From the NCBI GenBank assembly GCA_026929865.2, contig CM049404.1, positions 12,794,501-12,858,500 of the forward strand: DNA of 64,000 nucleotides, given 5' to 3'. A model generated the notes under the pieces. It saw nothing but the letters and a program-made list of their open reading frames with translations, had not been told where the DNA came from and did no database searches. Positions 1 to 13,448 of the stretch are shown here, in pieces. Made by a program: the position numbers and the translations under genes. This DNA comes from Hyperoplus lanceolatus (Eukaryota; Chordata; Actinopteri; Uranoscopiformes; Ammodytidae). Positions within the stretch are counted from its first letter, which is position 1; the number at the start of each line of letters is the position of its first letter.

Positions 1-295
1 CCTTTCAAAACTGCTGAATTGGGACACTTACCTGACTTGCCCCATTTTTTTTTTTGCACCACCAGAGCCAAGATGTTGATGAATGGTCGTAAGAAGCTGT
101 CACTGTACCAGCGAGTGGAGAGAATAGGGTTAAGGACATATCCTGGCCACAAACTCTTCCAACTATTAGCGATTAATGTGGAAACGCAGATGATAGCAAA
201 ACTAAACTCTGAGGCATTTTTTTTCCACATTTCATTTGGTAAATTAAAAGCGCACTAAATTAAAAAAAAAGCACAGAATCTGCGGTATCTTCAGC

Positions 296-560
296 ACAGT
301 TGCATTCCGAGTCCCTCTTGGCAGGATTAGTGAATGAAGGACAGGATATGTAAATTGAGCATTTTTAAAAGAAACCCAAAGATGGCGAAGAGGGGTTGCC
401 ACGTGAGGTCAGACGGTTGTGGACGGCCTCATATATCTAGATGCCAAACTGAGATGGAATAGCAATTACTCCTTTTTGCATCTGTGCCGAGACACAGCCT
501 CTATCTTGTAAGCGGCAATGATTGACAGCCTCAATAAGAGACAGGCGCGGCGCCCCCTTT
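296..560. promoter_or_regulatory. Candidate conserved non-coding element with PBX-MEIS type site
   Basis: A unique, non-repetitive stretch with an exact TGATTGACAG decamer at 519-528, the classical composite site for PBX with MEIS/PREP homeodomain proteins. The decamer and its position are seen directly. That the block is a conserved enhancer is inference from its texture and its place in a long intron of a neuronal transcription-factor gene. Alternatively it is ordinary intron with a chance match. Confidence 0.3.
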
Positions 561-1309
561 GCCCTACGCCTACACAGCCCCCGCTAAGATGACTGGTCAA
601 ACCCATCTTCTGCTGGTGCCCCCCCAGGCGCGGCATGGGTGACACCACTGCCCCCCCCCCTCTAATAATCCTGCCCATCACATCCATCATGCCACCCTGT
701 GCTCACCCCCATGAGAGGGGCACAACCGAGGGAATCTAATCAGACTAGTCTAATTGAGGAGCGGGGTTGGCCAATACCCGGGCTGGGAGGCTATAGGCTC
801 TTGCCTGGGCAGGCTCAGGGGGACGTCAATAACACTCAGTGGGTGTCGATTCATCAGACCTCCTTAATGTCATTAGCCCTGAGAGGCTCGCTTCACCCCG
901 CTTTCTCTTTTCCTCGCTTCCATCCATCTATCCATCCATCCTCCACATGCCTCCTCAAACTTTCTCTCTCTCTCATTTATATTTTTTGTTGCCGCTCTCT
1001 TCTTCTCTTTTGCATGTGTCTCTAAAATATATCCATCTCGCACTCTCATTACCCTCGCTCCCTCACTAATCTTTCCAGAGGCAATAATATGTTCACCTTG
1101 CATAACAAGTTCGGGACTCGCCTTGGAGGATGTTATATCTTGCGCGTCTGTGTTTGGGAAAAAATTAGCATGTGTGTACACTCTCGCCAACCCAACTCTT
1201 TTTCCCGCCCTCCTCCTTCTACCTTCTTTCCCCCAAAACACAGCCCCCCCCCCACCCATCTCTCTCTCCCCCCAATATGTTCCTCCTCTGGCTCTCCAAC
1301 AACACGTGG

Positions 1310-1405
1310 CACACATTCCAGCTGTTTATTAAACAATGCCAGAGCTTCCTAGGAGCAGGTGATGCAGTCAATTACTCCACAATTACCTGGGTAATTATGC
1401 AAAGG
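1310..1405. promoter_or_regulatory. Candidate conserved non-coding element with AATTACC-TG-GGTAATT palindrome
   Basis: Unique sequence with a near-continuous set of motifs. A perfect inverted repeat (7-bp arms, 2-bp spacer) lies at 1381-1396, a TAATTA homeodomain core at 1392-1397 and an ATGCAAA octamer-like motif at 1397-1403. The palindrome holds TACCTG, the reverse complement of the CAGGTA core known for ZEB-type zinc fingers. Motifs are seen; regulatory function is inferred. Confidence 0.35.
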
Positions 1406-3269
1406 ATGGAAGAGAGGAGAGAAGAGCAGTGGCGGAGGGATGAAGAGGACCTTGGCAGAGGTGGACCGGCTGGCGTTTGGCAGTGGGCTTTTTTGGGCCC
1501 CATAATGGCGGCAAGCGATTGAGACTTTGAGGTGACAGTGCCAGGGAGAGTGCAGTCATAAAAGGATGATGTGCCCCTCTCCCTCCCCCCTAACCTGCCA
1601 AAAACATACACTCACACACACATAAACAATCACAAACACAGCTCCACAAACACTCAGCTTTCTGCCCCACTACACTGACATCCTGATGCCTGTGTGTATT
1701 GTGGCCCAGAGTGCACCTGGCCTGCTGTTTTTGTTTTGGACAATAACTACACAGGGTTTTTTATCACTCTGCGGTTTGCCTCTACCCCCATGGCAATTAC
1801 ATGTCTCATACCTGAGAGGCAACAAAGAAAAGCAGGGGAAGAGACAGGGGAGAGATGGGAGAACATTGAAGAGGGCGGTAAGGAGAGAAAGAGAAGGGAA
1901 GAAAATAATGGGAAAAGAGGGGGAGAAGAGGTGGACGACAAAGAAAATCTGTAGGGAGTTGCATGTAGTTCCCAGAGTCTTCCTACTAACACTGATTGAA
2001 TAAGCTTGCCTATTTTTTTGCTATCAACATCCTTTTTAGTACAAATAAAACCGGGCATATTTGGTTCACATTCCCTTCCTCTCAAGCCCTCCACTCAAAC
2101 AGCAACCAGCGCTGGCCGGCAATCATCCATGAGGGCCTGTTTTACACATTGACACACAGAGGCTCATGTCAAGCCAAGTCTCGGGGGATGAATTGAAGCA
2201 CACAGTGGCTATTCTGAAACAAAAAGTGTCAGATGGATGAAGAGGGCTCGGCAGCATATTGCCTTGCCATGGGAACTTTTTTTCACGCAAACGGATTGAA
2301 ACAATTTTCCACTGGCAGGGTGAATGGTAAAATTGCTTAGTGTCAGCTCATCACTTAAGGAGGATTGTTGGTGGGTATAACAAATTCCCGGGCGGCACGT
2401 CATGGCTTCTTCCAAATAAGTCCTCAAGCCAGAACCCCCCCCCTCTTTAACTGTCTCCAAAGCGTCCTGACGTGACTCCTCGCCCTGTCTGTGGACACTA
2501 AGCTCTCAGTTATGAGGCTCCAAACTCGACACTTTGGCTCATATTCGTGTCTGTGTTGGAGATTAATTTGTTAAATCCGCCATCAGTAGGGAGGGATGAC
2601 TGACCAGCCAAAAAGTCAACATGACCACATTTTTACTAATGCACAGTTGGAAGGGAAAGTATAAGGCAGAGTAGTAGTAGAACTGGGGCTTCTTCATGGC
2701 AGATGAAGCATGGTGAGCATTCTGTGATCCTGAGAAAAAAGTGCAACCTGTTTACTGATAAATTGTATTAAAATTGAAAAAAGAAAAGCACAGCACATTT
2801 GTCCTTGGCAGAGTTATAATTTATTTTTTTCGTTTTTTTTGTCCGTTTGTCCACCTGTCTGTCTGTTAATAGCCAAGGGGGCAGAAGAAGGCGGTCACAT
2901 GGCCGTTCTGTTTTAGTGAAGATGGGCATGAGGGAATTACCTCACAGCTCCGTATCTCAAATCTGTGGGATTAAGCTCCATTAAACATGGAGCGCTGCCG
3001 AGCTTTATCTCGGGATTTCACTCTGAGACAGAGCGGAGCGCGCCGGGAGGAGGAGGAGGGAGAAATAGCCATGAAACGTCCTTCACCTTTATCGACCAAA
3101 TTATATAAAAAAGGAGGGATGAGAAAAAATTGCTTTCCCTGTTCTACAGTACAATGGTGGTATGGAGGAGGAGAGCTTGGGCCATTTAAAAAGGCATGTG
3201 CATGGCATGCTTAAACATCCAGAGGGTCCACTACAACACTGGCCACTCACTGTTAGCTGCTCCTGACGT

Positions 3270-3423
<154 letters not shown>

Positions 3424-3993
3424 AAAACAGGTATTTTCCCTTATGCACACACAGTCACTTAATGAGAAATGACCACTGCTGAGCCTTTGCACGAAACAAA
3501 AACACACACTTTTTTACACATACACACAAGCAACTAAATTAGCACATGCAAATCAAACAAGCCCCGTATCTTCAATAGCAAAGCCAGATGAATGAATCGT
3601 TTATTGCTTTTCATTTCAACGGATAAAAAGTGCACGCTTAATGCTAAACTATAATATTTAGAAATGCTCTTTAGGAGTGTCTCATTAGATTAAGTGTAGG
3701 TCACGGCTTTGCTGGAGTGAAAATGAGCTCATGAGTATCCATGTCTTTGCAAAGAATGACCATGAATGGGCCTGTGCATCATTTGAATAATCAATAAGTC
3801 ATTCTCACTCGAACATTACCACATTGTCTATATCTACCTATGATTCGGTTTCCAACGAGAACATTAACCAGCGCTTCTCTCAATACCTTAACTGTACAGC
3901 CTGAGAAAGAAGGGGGGAGGGAGGGAAACGGGGAGCATGCTGGGAGTCAGCAGGGTGGTCCAGTGATGAACACCTCCTGTGTCCTCCCTTCAT

Positions 3994-4026
3994 CCTCTCT
4001 CTCACTCTCTCTCTCTCTCTCTCTCC
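3994..4026. repeat. (TC)n tract
   Basis: A pyrimidine dinucleotide run broken once by an A. A shorter relative lies at about 4159-4182. Confidence 0.9.
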
Positions 4027-4259
4027 TCGGGGCTGTTATTGATCTGATCTCCTCCTCTCTCAACTGGAGCCATGATTCATGTTGTTCCGACTGGCCCTCA
4101 CTCACCACACACAGACACAGCTCAGTCAAGCCCTCCTCTATCTATCTGTCCATCTGTCTCTGCCTGCTCTCTCTCTCTCTCTCTGCCTTCAGGACAGTCA
4201 ACCTGCTGTCCACATAGGGCCACCGCCACAGTCCGCTTACCTCCTGTAAGGCTGTAAGG

Positions 4260-5420
4260 GATGATTGCTATCATTACGTCTTCTCATTATTTTGTTCTTA
4301 AACCTTTTTTGTATGAAAATCTTATTTTTCAATGTACTCTCCTTAAGGCGAGACATAGCAGGCAAACACATCGATTTTTCAAGCACAGGTCAATTTTGCG
4401 ATTTTTGGAGATTTTTCCTCCACAACATGTCTCCTTGATTGTTTGCATCTGTATATTTCTCCTGTACAACCATCTTTAATGGTTACCATCTCTACAGTAG
4501 ATTCATTCAATTCCCTGAACCACAAATTTCAACTTCTAAAGCATCAACTTCACTTTCCATACTTATTATTAGAACTAATCAGAAGGTTATTACAGAAGGA
4601 TTTGTTCATATGTTGTTAATTGTCTGATTCATGATTAATTTTTTTTCTTAAAAACATGCCGAAAATGCATTTTTAAGACCTGTACATAGTAGTTTTTGAT
4701 TTATACAATGAAACATGGCTGTATCCAAAATCTGTTCAGTTAACACTTTGGACACTTGGGGCACTCGTGGTGTAGTGGTTAGAGCATCCCCCACCCATGA
4801 GGCTCAGTCCTCGCAGCAGACCCCGGTTCAAGTCTCACCCGTGGACAGTTCTTTGCACGTCAATCCCCTCTCTGCCCCATTTCATCTCTTTCTCTCCGCC
4901 CTATAAATAAAGCATCGAAAATGCCAAAAATAAATCGTAAAACAATGATGCATGCAATAAAATATTCGGACACTAATATGTTGTAAAAATGAAATGAAGA
5001 TAAAGATTATAACTCTGCTTTATCCAACTTATTTTTTAATTTTGAACGAGATGCAAATGCACGCATTATCACTTGTTGCCAAATTTGCATATGTATTCAA
5101 ACTTCTCTGCAAAAATGTTTTCTACAAAAATAATTGTTTTACTGTATAATCAACTGGCAACGTATTATGATAATATCTCTAATTCAAATAAGTTACCCTA
5201 TTCACCTGCAGTGTCTTGCCTTAAGGTTTTTTTTGTATTTGAATCAACATATAAAGTCGACTGTGTTGATGTTCCTATTATGTATTCTTTGTCCCACCAA
5301 AGAATCAAATCAATTCATCACTTTGTATTTGTGTTTTTTTTACATTCTACTCTTCATTCAGGTTTCATCTTTCAAAGTGTTCCAGTTCATTCCAATGCAC
5401 AGATGTTCATTTTCTGAAGA
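4260..5420. other. AT-rich block, probably old repeat DNA, interrupted by a SINE
   Basis: This stretch is markedly richer in A and T than its neighbours and carries no recognisable exon. A tRNA-headed SINE sits inside it at 4758-4934. The texture resembles decayed transposon DNA, but I found no terminal repeats and cannot name a family. It may simply be AT-rich intron. Confidence 0.3.
4758..4934 (+). mobile_element. tRNA-derived SINE, near full length
   Basis: The head carries a tRNA-like RNA polymerase III promoter: an A-box region TAGTGGTTAGAGCA about 15 bp in, and a B box GGTTCAAGTCT at 4825-4835. The body continues through a C/T-rich stretch (around 4860-4905) to a tail with ATAAATAAAG and A-rich ATGCCAAAAATAAA. 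It shares its head with the copy at 48169-48278 (GGGGC start, GTGGTG, a run of C, GCAGCAGAC, a B box, then CCCGT or CACGGGT), so both belong to one family. It is not a working tRNA gene because the arms do not fold into a proper cloverleaf. Confidence 0.8.
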
Positions 5421-5442
5421 AGAATGAGAAGAAACATAAAGC

Positions 5443-5445
<3 letters not shown>

Positions 5446-5480
<35 letters not shown>

Positions 5481-5488
5481 GAGAGAGA
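5446..5488. repeat. (GA)n tract
   Basis: A purine dinucleotide run interrupted by AAAGG near its right end. Confidence 0.95.
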
Positions 5489-7018
5489 CACAGACGTGTA
5501 TAGGCCTTGCAGCAGCAGGAGCACATAAAAGCCCGGCTTCAGCCAAGGCCCCTGCTCCAATGTGTAGAAATTAATTGAGTGAAAAAAATCTGCTGTTTAA
5601 GGTTGAAGTGGGTTATGGGAGGCAGTGTAACAATTGTTTTCTGTTTGCCAGGGGCTATATATCGTTCATTCCGGCTTTCTCTCTCCTCTCCGCTCAACAC
5701 TCGCCTCTCCCTCCCTCCTCCCTCACCATCCATCCACCTTCTAAGCCTCTCTTGCTCCCTCCGCTCCCTTTCATCAGTCTTTTATTTGCCACAGTCTACA
5801 GTCTTTTTGATTCATTTTTATCTCTGCCATTTTCATTTATCACAAAGGACTTTTTTTAAAAAATCTTTTAACGTAATTTTCCAGCAATAACAGGCTCCAT
5901 TTATGAAATGAGGTTTCACTGTATTTGCTTATGAACATACACATACTGAACGAGCACAGACTGTCTGTAAATTCCTTCACATGTGGGATACATACAAAAC
6001 CATAACAAGAACATTTTCCCCTGAGATGTGTGGGTATGTGTTGCGTGTCGGTGCATCTGTCTGCATGCGAGCATCACAATTCGGTGACAGTGACATTAAC
6101 AGGGGACCAGTGTTGACACACAATACAGAACAAGCTTAGCACCCCCTTGGGCTTAAGCAAATGACTCATTCCTCTCTGCACATTTAAATGTGAAATCCTG
6201 AAGAAGTCTGTTGCTGCTGCCTTTCATTCCCGCGCTATCTGGGAAGAAGAAAATACATATCAAAACAAACGCCAACCCCAAATAAACAAAACAAAACAAG
6301 GGGAAGCACAAACAGAAACAGCATTGAAAATCAGCAGAAATTGCAGGGAAAAAAAAAGAAATGGGACAAAGATGCATGAGGCGCACACAGGACATAGAGG
6401 CAAACATCTATTCAGATTACTGTGAAAAGAACAAGGTTAACGCTGATGTATGTATACGCCTGGAATGGAATAAGAGAGATGTGGAATGCAAATACCAGAA
6501 GAAGAGATGAAAGAAATATAAAGGCACGGAGACACAAACTTATGACTAACAAAAAGTACAAGACGAGACTATTAATGAGGAGGCTTGTATCTGCATTAGT
6601 ATTTCCCCTCTGTTGCCCCAAAGCACAAGGGTTAAAAAACCTGTTTCCTGTGTTAAACTCCTCTTTTAGCAGCCTTTCACACAACATATCAAACCCTTCA
6701 ATATAACTCTGAGGAGGCCGCTCGCCCAGTATAATTCTATACAAACACTTAACCATTCTCTTTGAACTTTGCAGCTCCACTCATTATACCTCCTTTGAAG
6801 AGTGTGAATGTTGGGAGCAATGCTAAATTTTGATTTTGCACATATTAAATGTAACACAGCAGCAAATTGCATCTAAAACCCTTCTGTGTTTGCTGGTTAA
6901 TAATACATAGGCCATGTGCAAGTACAGCCAGCAGAATAAACAGCCGAGGCAAAAAAAAAAGGAAGATAAAGGTAGCCGTTTGAGTGAGACGGCTTGAGTA
7001 TAACAAATTCCTTCCACT

Positions 7019-7020
<2 letters not shown>

Positions 7021-7095
<75 letters not shown>
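7021..7095. repeat. (CA)n microsatellite, 75 bp
   Basis: Pure CA repeat of about 37 units, following a short A run at about 6951-6960. Confidence 0.97.
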
Positions 7096-7096
<1 letters not shown>

Positions 7097-8639
7097 AGTC
7101 AATACACAAATATTTTTGCAGATGAGGCAGAAAAAAGCTCCAGTTGGAAATGTGTGGAGCCAGCTGTACTGCCTTTTGAGTGGAGAGGATATAATGTCAC
7201 TGGATGATTCCTCCTCAAAGCCCTTGCCCCTTCCGTGTTTAGTTTAGTAGTATCCTCAACACGGGATGCTGTGCTCCCCTATCTGAAGGATATAAAAAAA
7301 AGTAACCAAGTGTTCCAGAGCCAGCCAGGGAAAGAAGAGGTGGTTCTGCCAAGGCCTTACAGTGTTGGAAGGAAACTGCTGCTCTTGACATTGGGGTCTG
7401 CTGCCTTCACTAAAGGAATGGCCTCTTATTAATGGAGACCATTGGAGTAAGACACTTTTTTCAAAGGCAAGAGGCAAATGGAGGAAAGAATGGTAGAGCA
7501 ACGGAGAGAGAAGAGGGAACAAGCTAAAGAAAGACCCAGAGAAAGGCAAACTCCCAGTAAAAGGGCATATCCTGCAGAGGTATCCAAAGTATTTCAAACA
7601 ATCTTTTTTTACGCATTTTTACAGGTTTTTTCAGGAATAGAAAAAAAAACTCTTTGATTTTACTCAATAGCTAGACCTCAGCTGACCCCTTTGGACAGAA
7701 ATGCCCCAGAAATGTGTGAGCCAGCCAAAAAGCTGCGGATAATTAAAAAGAGAAGACATAAGGGAGATGAGAGTAAGATTGATACTGAAACTACTTTTTC
7801 TCCCTTTGATCTTCTACCTTTACATTCAAGAGAATCCACTCAATGATTCTAGGTCTAGACCTCAGTTGGCCTTTTTTTTGGTACATAACACTGCACATGT
7901 ACAGTACCACTTGGTGTTTTTACTGAGCCAGTATGAGTCTCTGAAGAGTATTCTGGCCTGGATCTGAGGAACAGTATAAAAGCCAGAAGCCTTGGTGAAA
8001 AGTTGCACATTAACATAAAAACCCAGGCCCATGTGTTGCTTAGGGATCTGTGTTTTGCTCACAAGACCAAACAAAAGTAGCATTTCACACACTGAGCGCA
8101 AACCACAGAGTCATGCAAATCCCACTTATGGCCTGCAGTGCTCGGTTTTTCTTCACCCTTTCTAAAAACCTCTTGCCCTTACTTTGTCTATCTTGTGTTG
8201 CTTCTGCTATTGCTCTCCAATGGGTTGGATTGGTGCACCAACTGTATTAATAAGAATAATATAGGTGACATATTTGGGTCTCAAAAGACATTTCGCGTCC
8301 GGAAGGAATTTAAAACGGCGATATGGCTTCAAATCATCGTCACTGCCTCATTTTACTGCGCTCCATTATTGTTTTAAATCGTGTTTTTTTTATCCAAATG
8401 AGCAATTGAAAGAGGCGAGTGAAGCTGCTGGACATTTTTTTTCTTTTTCTACTGGAACCCAGGGGGAATGGGGAGCTGCAGTAAAGACAGTTTTAAAATG
8501 GATGTCCAAGTCCACAAGTTTTTTCCGAAACAATTAAAATATTTCTCGGCCCGTTATTGCTGGGAACAATCGCTCTCTCTCCCCCACCCACCCCCCTCCT
8601 CTCCTTCACAATACAGAAGGGAACCACTGTGGAGCCGCC

Positions 8640-9065
8640 TCAGCGTGACAACACTTCCAACGCATGGCAACATGTGGGAAATTAAATTACGGAAGCTGTC
8701 GATAATGCACAGCTTTTTGACAGGGCCCCCTTATACATTCTGCTCATTACAGCAAACCCCTTTTCCCAAATTGTGTGCCCCTCAAATCCAGCTGCTGGAT
8801 CGAGACGGTGATAGCAGGGTCACTCTAAAAGGCCGACTAAGGGCTTAACTGCTGCTGAGTGGTTCGGCAATTGTATGAAGTAAAGGGAGGAAAACTAATT
8901 ACTGCGGTCTTAAAGGAAAAAACCGTGGGCAAAGTGGACGCTCCCAAAGCTCGGGGTAAGGCGTTCATGTGGGAAGGCTTTGGTTCAGTCACTAATAACA
9001 ACATAACAACCTCCATTAAGCCATTATGCTGGGAGAGGATCACTGCTTTAATCTACTGTGCTGGA
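8640..9065. promoter_or_regulatory. Candidate conserved non-coding element(s)
   Basis: Unique, complex sequence with balanced base composition and a TAATTA core at 8896-8901, set between the C-rich tract near 8580-8600 and the A- and CA-rich run that begins near 9067. No open frame has domain-like content. The call rests on sequence texture only, with no alignment. Confidence 0.25.
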
Positions 9066-9110
9066 TAAAAAAACACAAAAACACACGCGCACACACTCAG
9101 ACACATGTGC

Positions 9111-9111
<1 letters not shown>

Positions 9112-9150
<39 letters not shown>

Positions 9151-9157
9151 CACACAA
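9112..9157. repeat. (CA)n microsatellite with a G interruption
   Basis: CA repeat broken by a CG unit near 9144, preceded by degenerate ACAC-rich sequence from about 9070. Confidence 0.95.
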
Positions 9158-10149
9158 ACTAACTAAAATAGATATCCCCCCTCCATCACCTAACTCCTGT
9201 GCATGGCAACACCTAAAGCTAAACTGCAATCTTTAATGAAGGCCTCTGTAATTATTATTTTATACGTATCCTCCATGATTTGTTCATAATTATACCACAA
9301 AACTTTTTCTATACTCTCTTACCAAGTTCATATTTACCTTGTAATAGCATAATTAAAGGAAAATACCTACAGTAGCTAAACCATATACTTTACTGTACTT
9401 CCTGTGCATATGAAATCATTCATTGATTATGACTGTACTGTAAGTGAGGGCAATGGTAAAGACTTATAACCATGGTAACCGTTCTGTAGTAATAGCGATC
9501 TTACACGGATTGGTCTTCAATGTCAACAATCAGGTAATTCAAAAAGGAGAAGCTAGCTGTGTGAGCTCCAAGGAAAGGAAAAACAAATTGCTCCAGGACA
9601 AAAGAGAAGACAATGGAAACAGCCATTGATTTACTGTCTTTACAGGGCAGGCAGCTGACTGTTGTCTAAAAAGACAAGCCTGTGAGTTTCAGTAAAAATG
9701 GAAAATACAAACTTCTTTTTAGCTTGAGGCTTGCGTGTTATCAGTAATCTGATCTTAATTTCACAGTTGGCTTGTAGCAGGGGCAGGAGGGGAAGCATGC
9801 ACAGTGTCACCTCATCTCTGAAACAGGGCTTTGTTTAGTGCCCTCTTTACATCTGGCCCCGCAATCTGGTGATATCAGCCACTGCATCTGGAAATCGGTG
9901 CTACTACTACCATTACTGAACACGCATACACCCACCCAAAAGCCACTCTGTTTCACAGATATGCAGCTAGTTTGATTTTTGACATGCCAATGCAGCCAAC
10001 CCAGCTGGGCCATGGATTTGTGCAAATATTATTTTTTCCTACCATGTTTTAAGAAGCAGAAAAAAACGAACTAAAACTATAGAGTTGTTTTTGACTTAAG
10101 GTATACATGTGCTTCAATGGGGGAAAAAACTTATAATGTATGATGTTCT

Positions 10150-10450
10150 GCAAAAGGATGGACTACAGCCTACTAGTGAAAACGAGGAGTTAAATGTTGA
10201 AGGTCATGTGATATTGAACGCCAATGCAGTGCGGCATTCCAGCGCGCATCCAATAGCATCCACTCCATTACGACATTAGCAACTAATGTTTTGACATTTG
10301 TCTTCATTATTATCAATGAACAGAGGCGATTGAGCCACCAGCATGCTCCATTAGCTTCCTTCATTGCACAGTTGCACAGTTGAAATCACACATTAGGGTG
10401 GATCCAACACGAAATGACAAGTTACGGGAGCTAAGGACGCATTGGCTGAT
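10150..10450. promoter_or_regulatory. Candidate conserved non-coding element
   Basis: A unique stretch with several ATTA/TAAT cores and no simple repeats, followed by a G-rich purine run (about 10455-10550). Function is inferred from texture only. Confidence 0.22.
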
Positions 10451-10619
10451 TATTTAGGTGGAGGAGAGAGGGCGAGAGGGTTGGGCTGAAAGGGGATGGC
10501 GGGGTGGGGCTGCAGAGCCAGGCGGGGATGGGAGTTTGGGGGAATTGGTTGGAGAACTGTATTGGTATTAAGGTCTGGGGAACCTGGGGAAGCGCAGAGC
10601 AGCACAGCACAGCACACCT

Positions 10620-10770
10620 TAAGAAGAGAAGCTAATTTCAATCGGTATAATTAGCCTGTGGTAATGAAATAAGTCAGAGGCAGTGCCACCTTCACTTAAG
10701 AGAAAATCGATCTGCGTTTGAGGGAGTTTATTAAAGCTTAGGAATAATGGGGAGAACGGATAGAAGGGGT
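10620..10770. promoter_or_regulatory. Candidate conserved non-coding element
   Basis: Unique stretch with a TAATTA core at 10648-10653 and more AT-rich homeodomain-like cores downstream. It lies between two G-rich purine runs. Inference only. Confidence 0.22.
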
Positions 10771-11135
10771 GGAGGAGCGGGGGAGATGGGGGGAGGGTTG
10801 AGTCGACATTAACAGCTAATCAGATAAGAAGAGGTGGTAACATCGGGGGTAGAAGCTCGACAAGAAGCAGCACAGAGATCACTTGGAGTTTGTTAAGGCA
10901 GATGTGTGCGTGTGTGTGTGTGTTGAGATCTGCTATTTCACAGCAGGAAGCCAGGGGATGCTAGAGCTATATGCACACTAGGAGACCTATACAGCCTGAA
11001 TTGAGATGACATCACTCTTGTGGAGGACCCAATCAAAATCAGGAGGGATCGTGACTGATAAGACAGCCAACTGGACATCTTAGGAGTGGTTGCCAAGGAT
11101 CACTGTGGACGTTTTGGCCAAGGCTGGTGAACAAC

Positions 11136-11512
11136 TTAAAGGTGCACTATGCAGTTTCAAGGGATGGGGATATGTTTACATATGCAGAGACAACAGTTAG
11201 TTTAACAGATGTTCACAACATGCAATTCTCAGTTTTGAATTATTCTATCATCATAAATAAATAAATAAATATTTTGAGGCACCTGAAACCAAACACAAGA
11301 CTAGAAGATGTTTGTACACAAAACTGTGGACCCTGCTGCTCTAAACAACAATGGGTAAACAGTGATTTTACAGGTAGCTTTCTAACTTCCAACAGTGTTT
11401 CAGGGTTCCAATTTTACTGTGAGGAAAGTTTGTTCAATAAGTTATGAGAATACAATTTAGAGAATGTTCACTTCTCTAACAAAACCAACAAAGTTACATA
11501 GTGCACCTTTAA
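11136..11512. mobile_element. TTAA-ended MITE, 377 bp
   Basis: The left end reads TTAAAGGTGCACTATGCAG. The right end is its near-perfect reverse complement, TTAAAGGTGCACTATGTAAC on the minus strand. TTAA at both outer edges fits a four-base TTAA target duplication, as used by the piggyBac and Kolobok superfamilies. There is no transposase frame, so this is a non-autonomous element. A short (AAAT)n run lies inside at about 11254-11270. Confidence 0.85.
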
Positions 11513-12157
11513 GCTTGGTAGGAGCAGGGACTAGTGGTGGTGAGATAATCACTGATGGACATCTCTCCTCCGGTGTCCCACCAAAACGCATTGGCGGTTA
11601 CTGTGGGGGTGCTGCTTGCTCATTTATCCAGCCGTCTGGCCAGCTCACCTGGAGTGATGGGGGAGACGTCAGGAAGGCAGGCTGCTATTTCACGGCCTGT
11701 TAAGCGCTAATGCCGCAACATGCCCCGCGCTCCAATTTTAGGGAACAGGGAGCATTCCCGCCCCAACTCAAGGTTCTGTCCGTCTGGACTGTGTGGACTT
11801 GAAAGGGCAGTTGGGTTGGAAGCGGGCGGGGGAGAGGGGGAGGTGGTGTGGGGAAAGAGAGGTTGTGGTGGGAGTTAGGAGCGAGTCAATGAAAGATCTA
11901 GGGAAGGAATTAAAAAAAGACCGAGAGATGAAAGACAGCATAAGAAGAAGGGGGTTGTAGAGAAAGACACACAAAGAGAGCAGAAAGGTAGAGACGGAGA
12001 ACGAGAGAGTAGAGCCTCGGTTTACACGGGCTGCTGAGCTAGCAGACAGGACAGAAGCAGCAGCGGCAGCACACGCTGACATCTACTCCTGCCACGCTAG
12101 GCTGCTTCTCGCAAGGCCCCAGAAGGCACCCCCCCCATTCGCTCCCCCGGACTCACC

Positions 12158-12160
<3 letters not shown>

Positions 12161-12192
<32 letters not shown>

Positions 12193-12200
12193 TCTCTCTC
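12161..12200. repeat. (TC)n tract
   Basis: Nearly pure TC repeat with one extra C. A C run precedes it near 12129-12136. Confidence 0.95.
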
Positions 12201-13448
12201 AATAGATCCACTGAACATCACTGGCTTGAACCATCCACAACACTGACTTGTCCTCTCAGTGCACTAAACCTGGCCCATGTAATAACAACAGAACCCCTAT
12301 TAAGCAGTGGATGGCTGGGGAATCAGAGCAGCCTTACCAGAAGCAGCACGGCACGCACCATGTAAAAACTCTCCTGTAAAACAAGCGAGGATATGCTGGA
12401 GTTATGTCAACTCTTTGTGTTCTGCGCTGTGAAGGTATGATATGAATTATGTATTGAAACGGATCTTTATTTTTTCTCTCCCCCGTCTAAATAGAGTAGT
12501 AGGCATGAATAGATAACTCTTTATCTTCTCTTGAGGTTTCACACTTTCTCACTGTACAGAGGGCAAAGGTCAAGTCATTTGTACGTGCTTACAGTTAATA
12601 TGACATAATGCATAATGGGTCATGAATTCTATCATACTGTAGGGTGGGGTGCAGCAAAGATGGATCACCTCTGTCTGTCAGTATTGAGGCTGGAGGTGTT
12701 CAAAAGGACGTGACAGCATAATACAACACACATGGTATTTCTATGCAAAGTGTGTGAAATAACAGTTGTTGCCCAGCTTCTAACTTTCCATTATCTCCCA
12801 TGTGTCTTTACCACTGCAATTAGCTCAGGTAAATTATCCCTTGATAGCAACATATTGGAGCTAGCAGAGGCCAATCATGATGGAGGGATACACTTTGTTC
12901 CAAGTTAAAGCAGGTAGTTCGGCGAACAGCCCTCAAGTGTGTGTCATGATGGTTTTAACCTTAGCACACCCTTTGTCTTATGTTGTTGCATAGTGTACAG
13001 TGCACACTACAGGTTTTATTGATTTGATAACAACATCTCAGCCTCTAACTGTGTTTTGCTACTGATGGACAAATGTAATAAACTGTACTAGTCACCAGTA
13101 CATTACTCAATGTTCACGTCAACTGGGATGTAAAGAATGGGCGCCTTCTCCAAAACACTCAAAGGGTTATGTAATAAAGAAATCAACACCCTTGCTTTCA
13201 CCACATCTGACGCCCTGAGTGCACACACTGGACACTCCGTGGCAAGTCAACAGGAGCACACAGCGTATGCAGCACAATATGTGTGGCGTATAAAGTGAAT
13301 CTAGACTGTGCCCTGGATTCAAAAGTCATTTGTGTTTTATTTCTAACGGTTCTTCACCTCAGGAGCCAATCTCTTCAGCTATGACTGGCCAGGAAATGTA
13401 TTTTTCTAATACTATTTCTTTTTTATAAAGCTGGGACCTCTGGTCACA

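Noticed and set aside
26-120. Strong donor-like CAG|GTAAGTG on the minus strand near 31, with a possible acceptor near 106
   Set aside because: The implied exon (about 70 nt, with a run of Lys codons from poly-A) does not match the expected CAMTA1 continuation CLYGCYVHS and would not join sensibly after QGVE.
4758-4840. tRNA gene
   Set aside because: A and B boxes are present but the sequence does not form a proper cloverleaf and carries a SINE body and tail.
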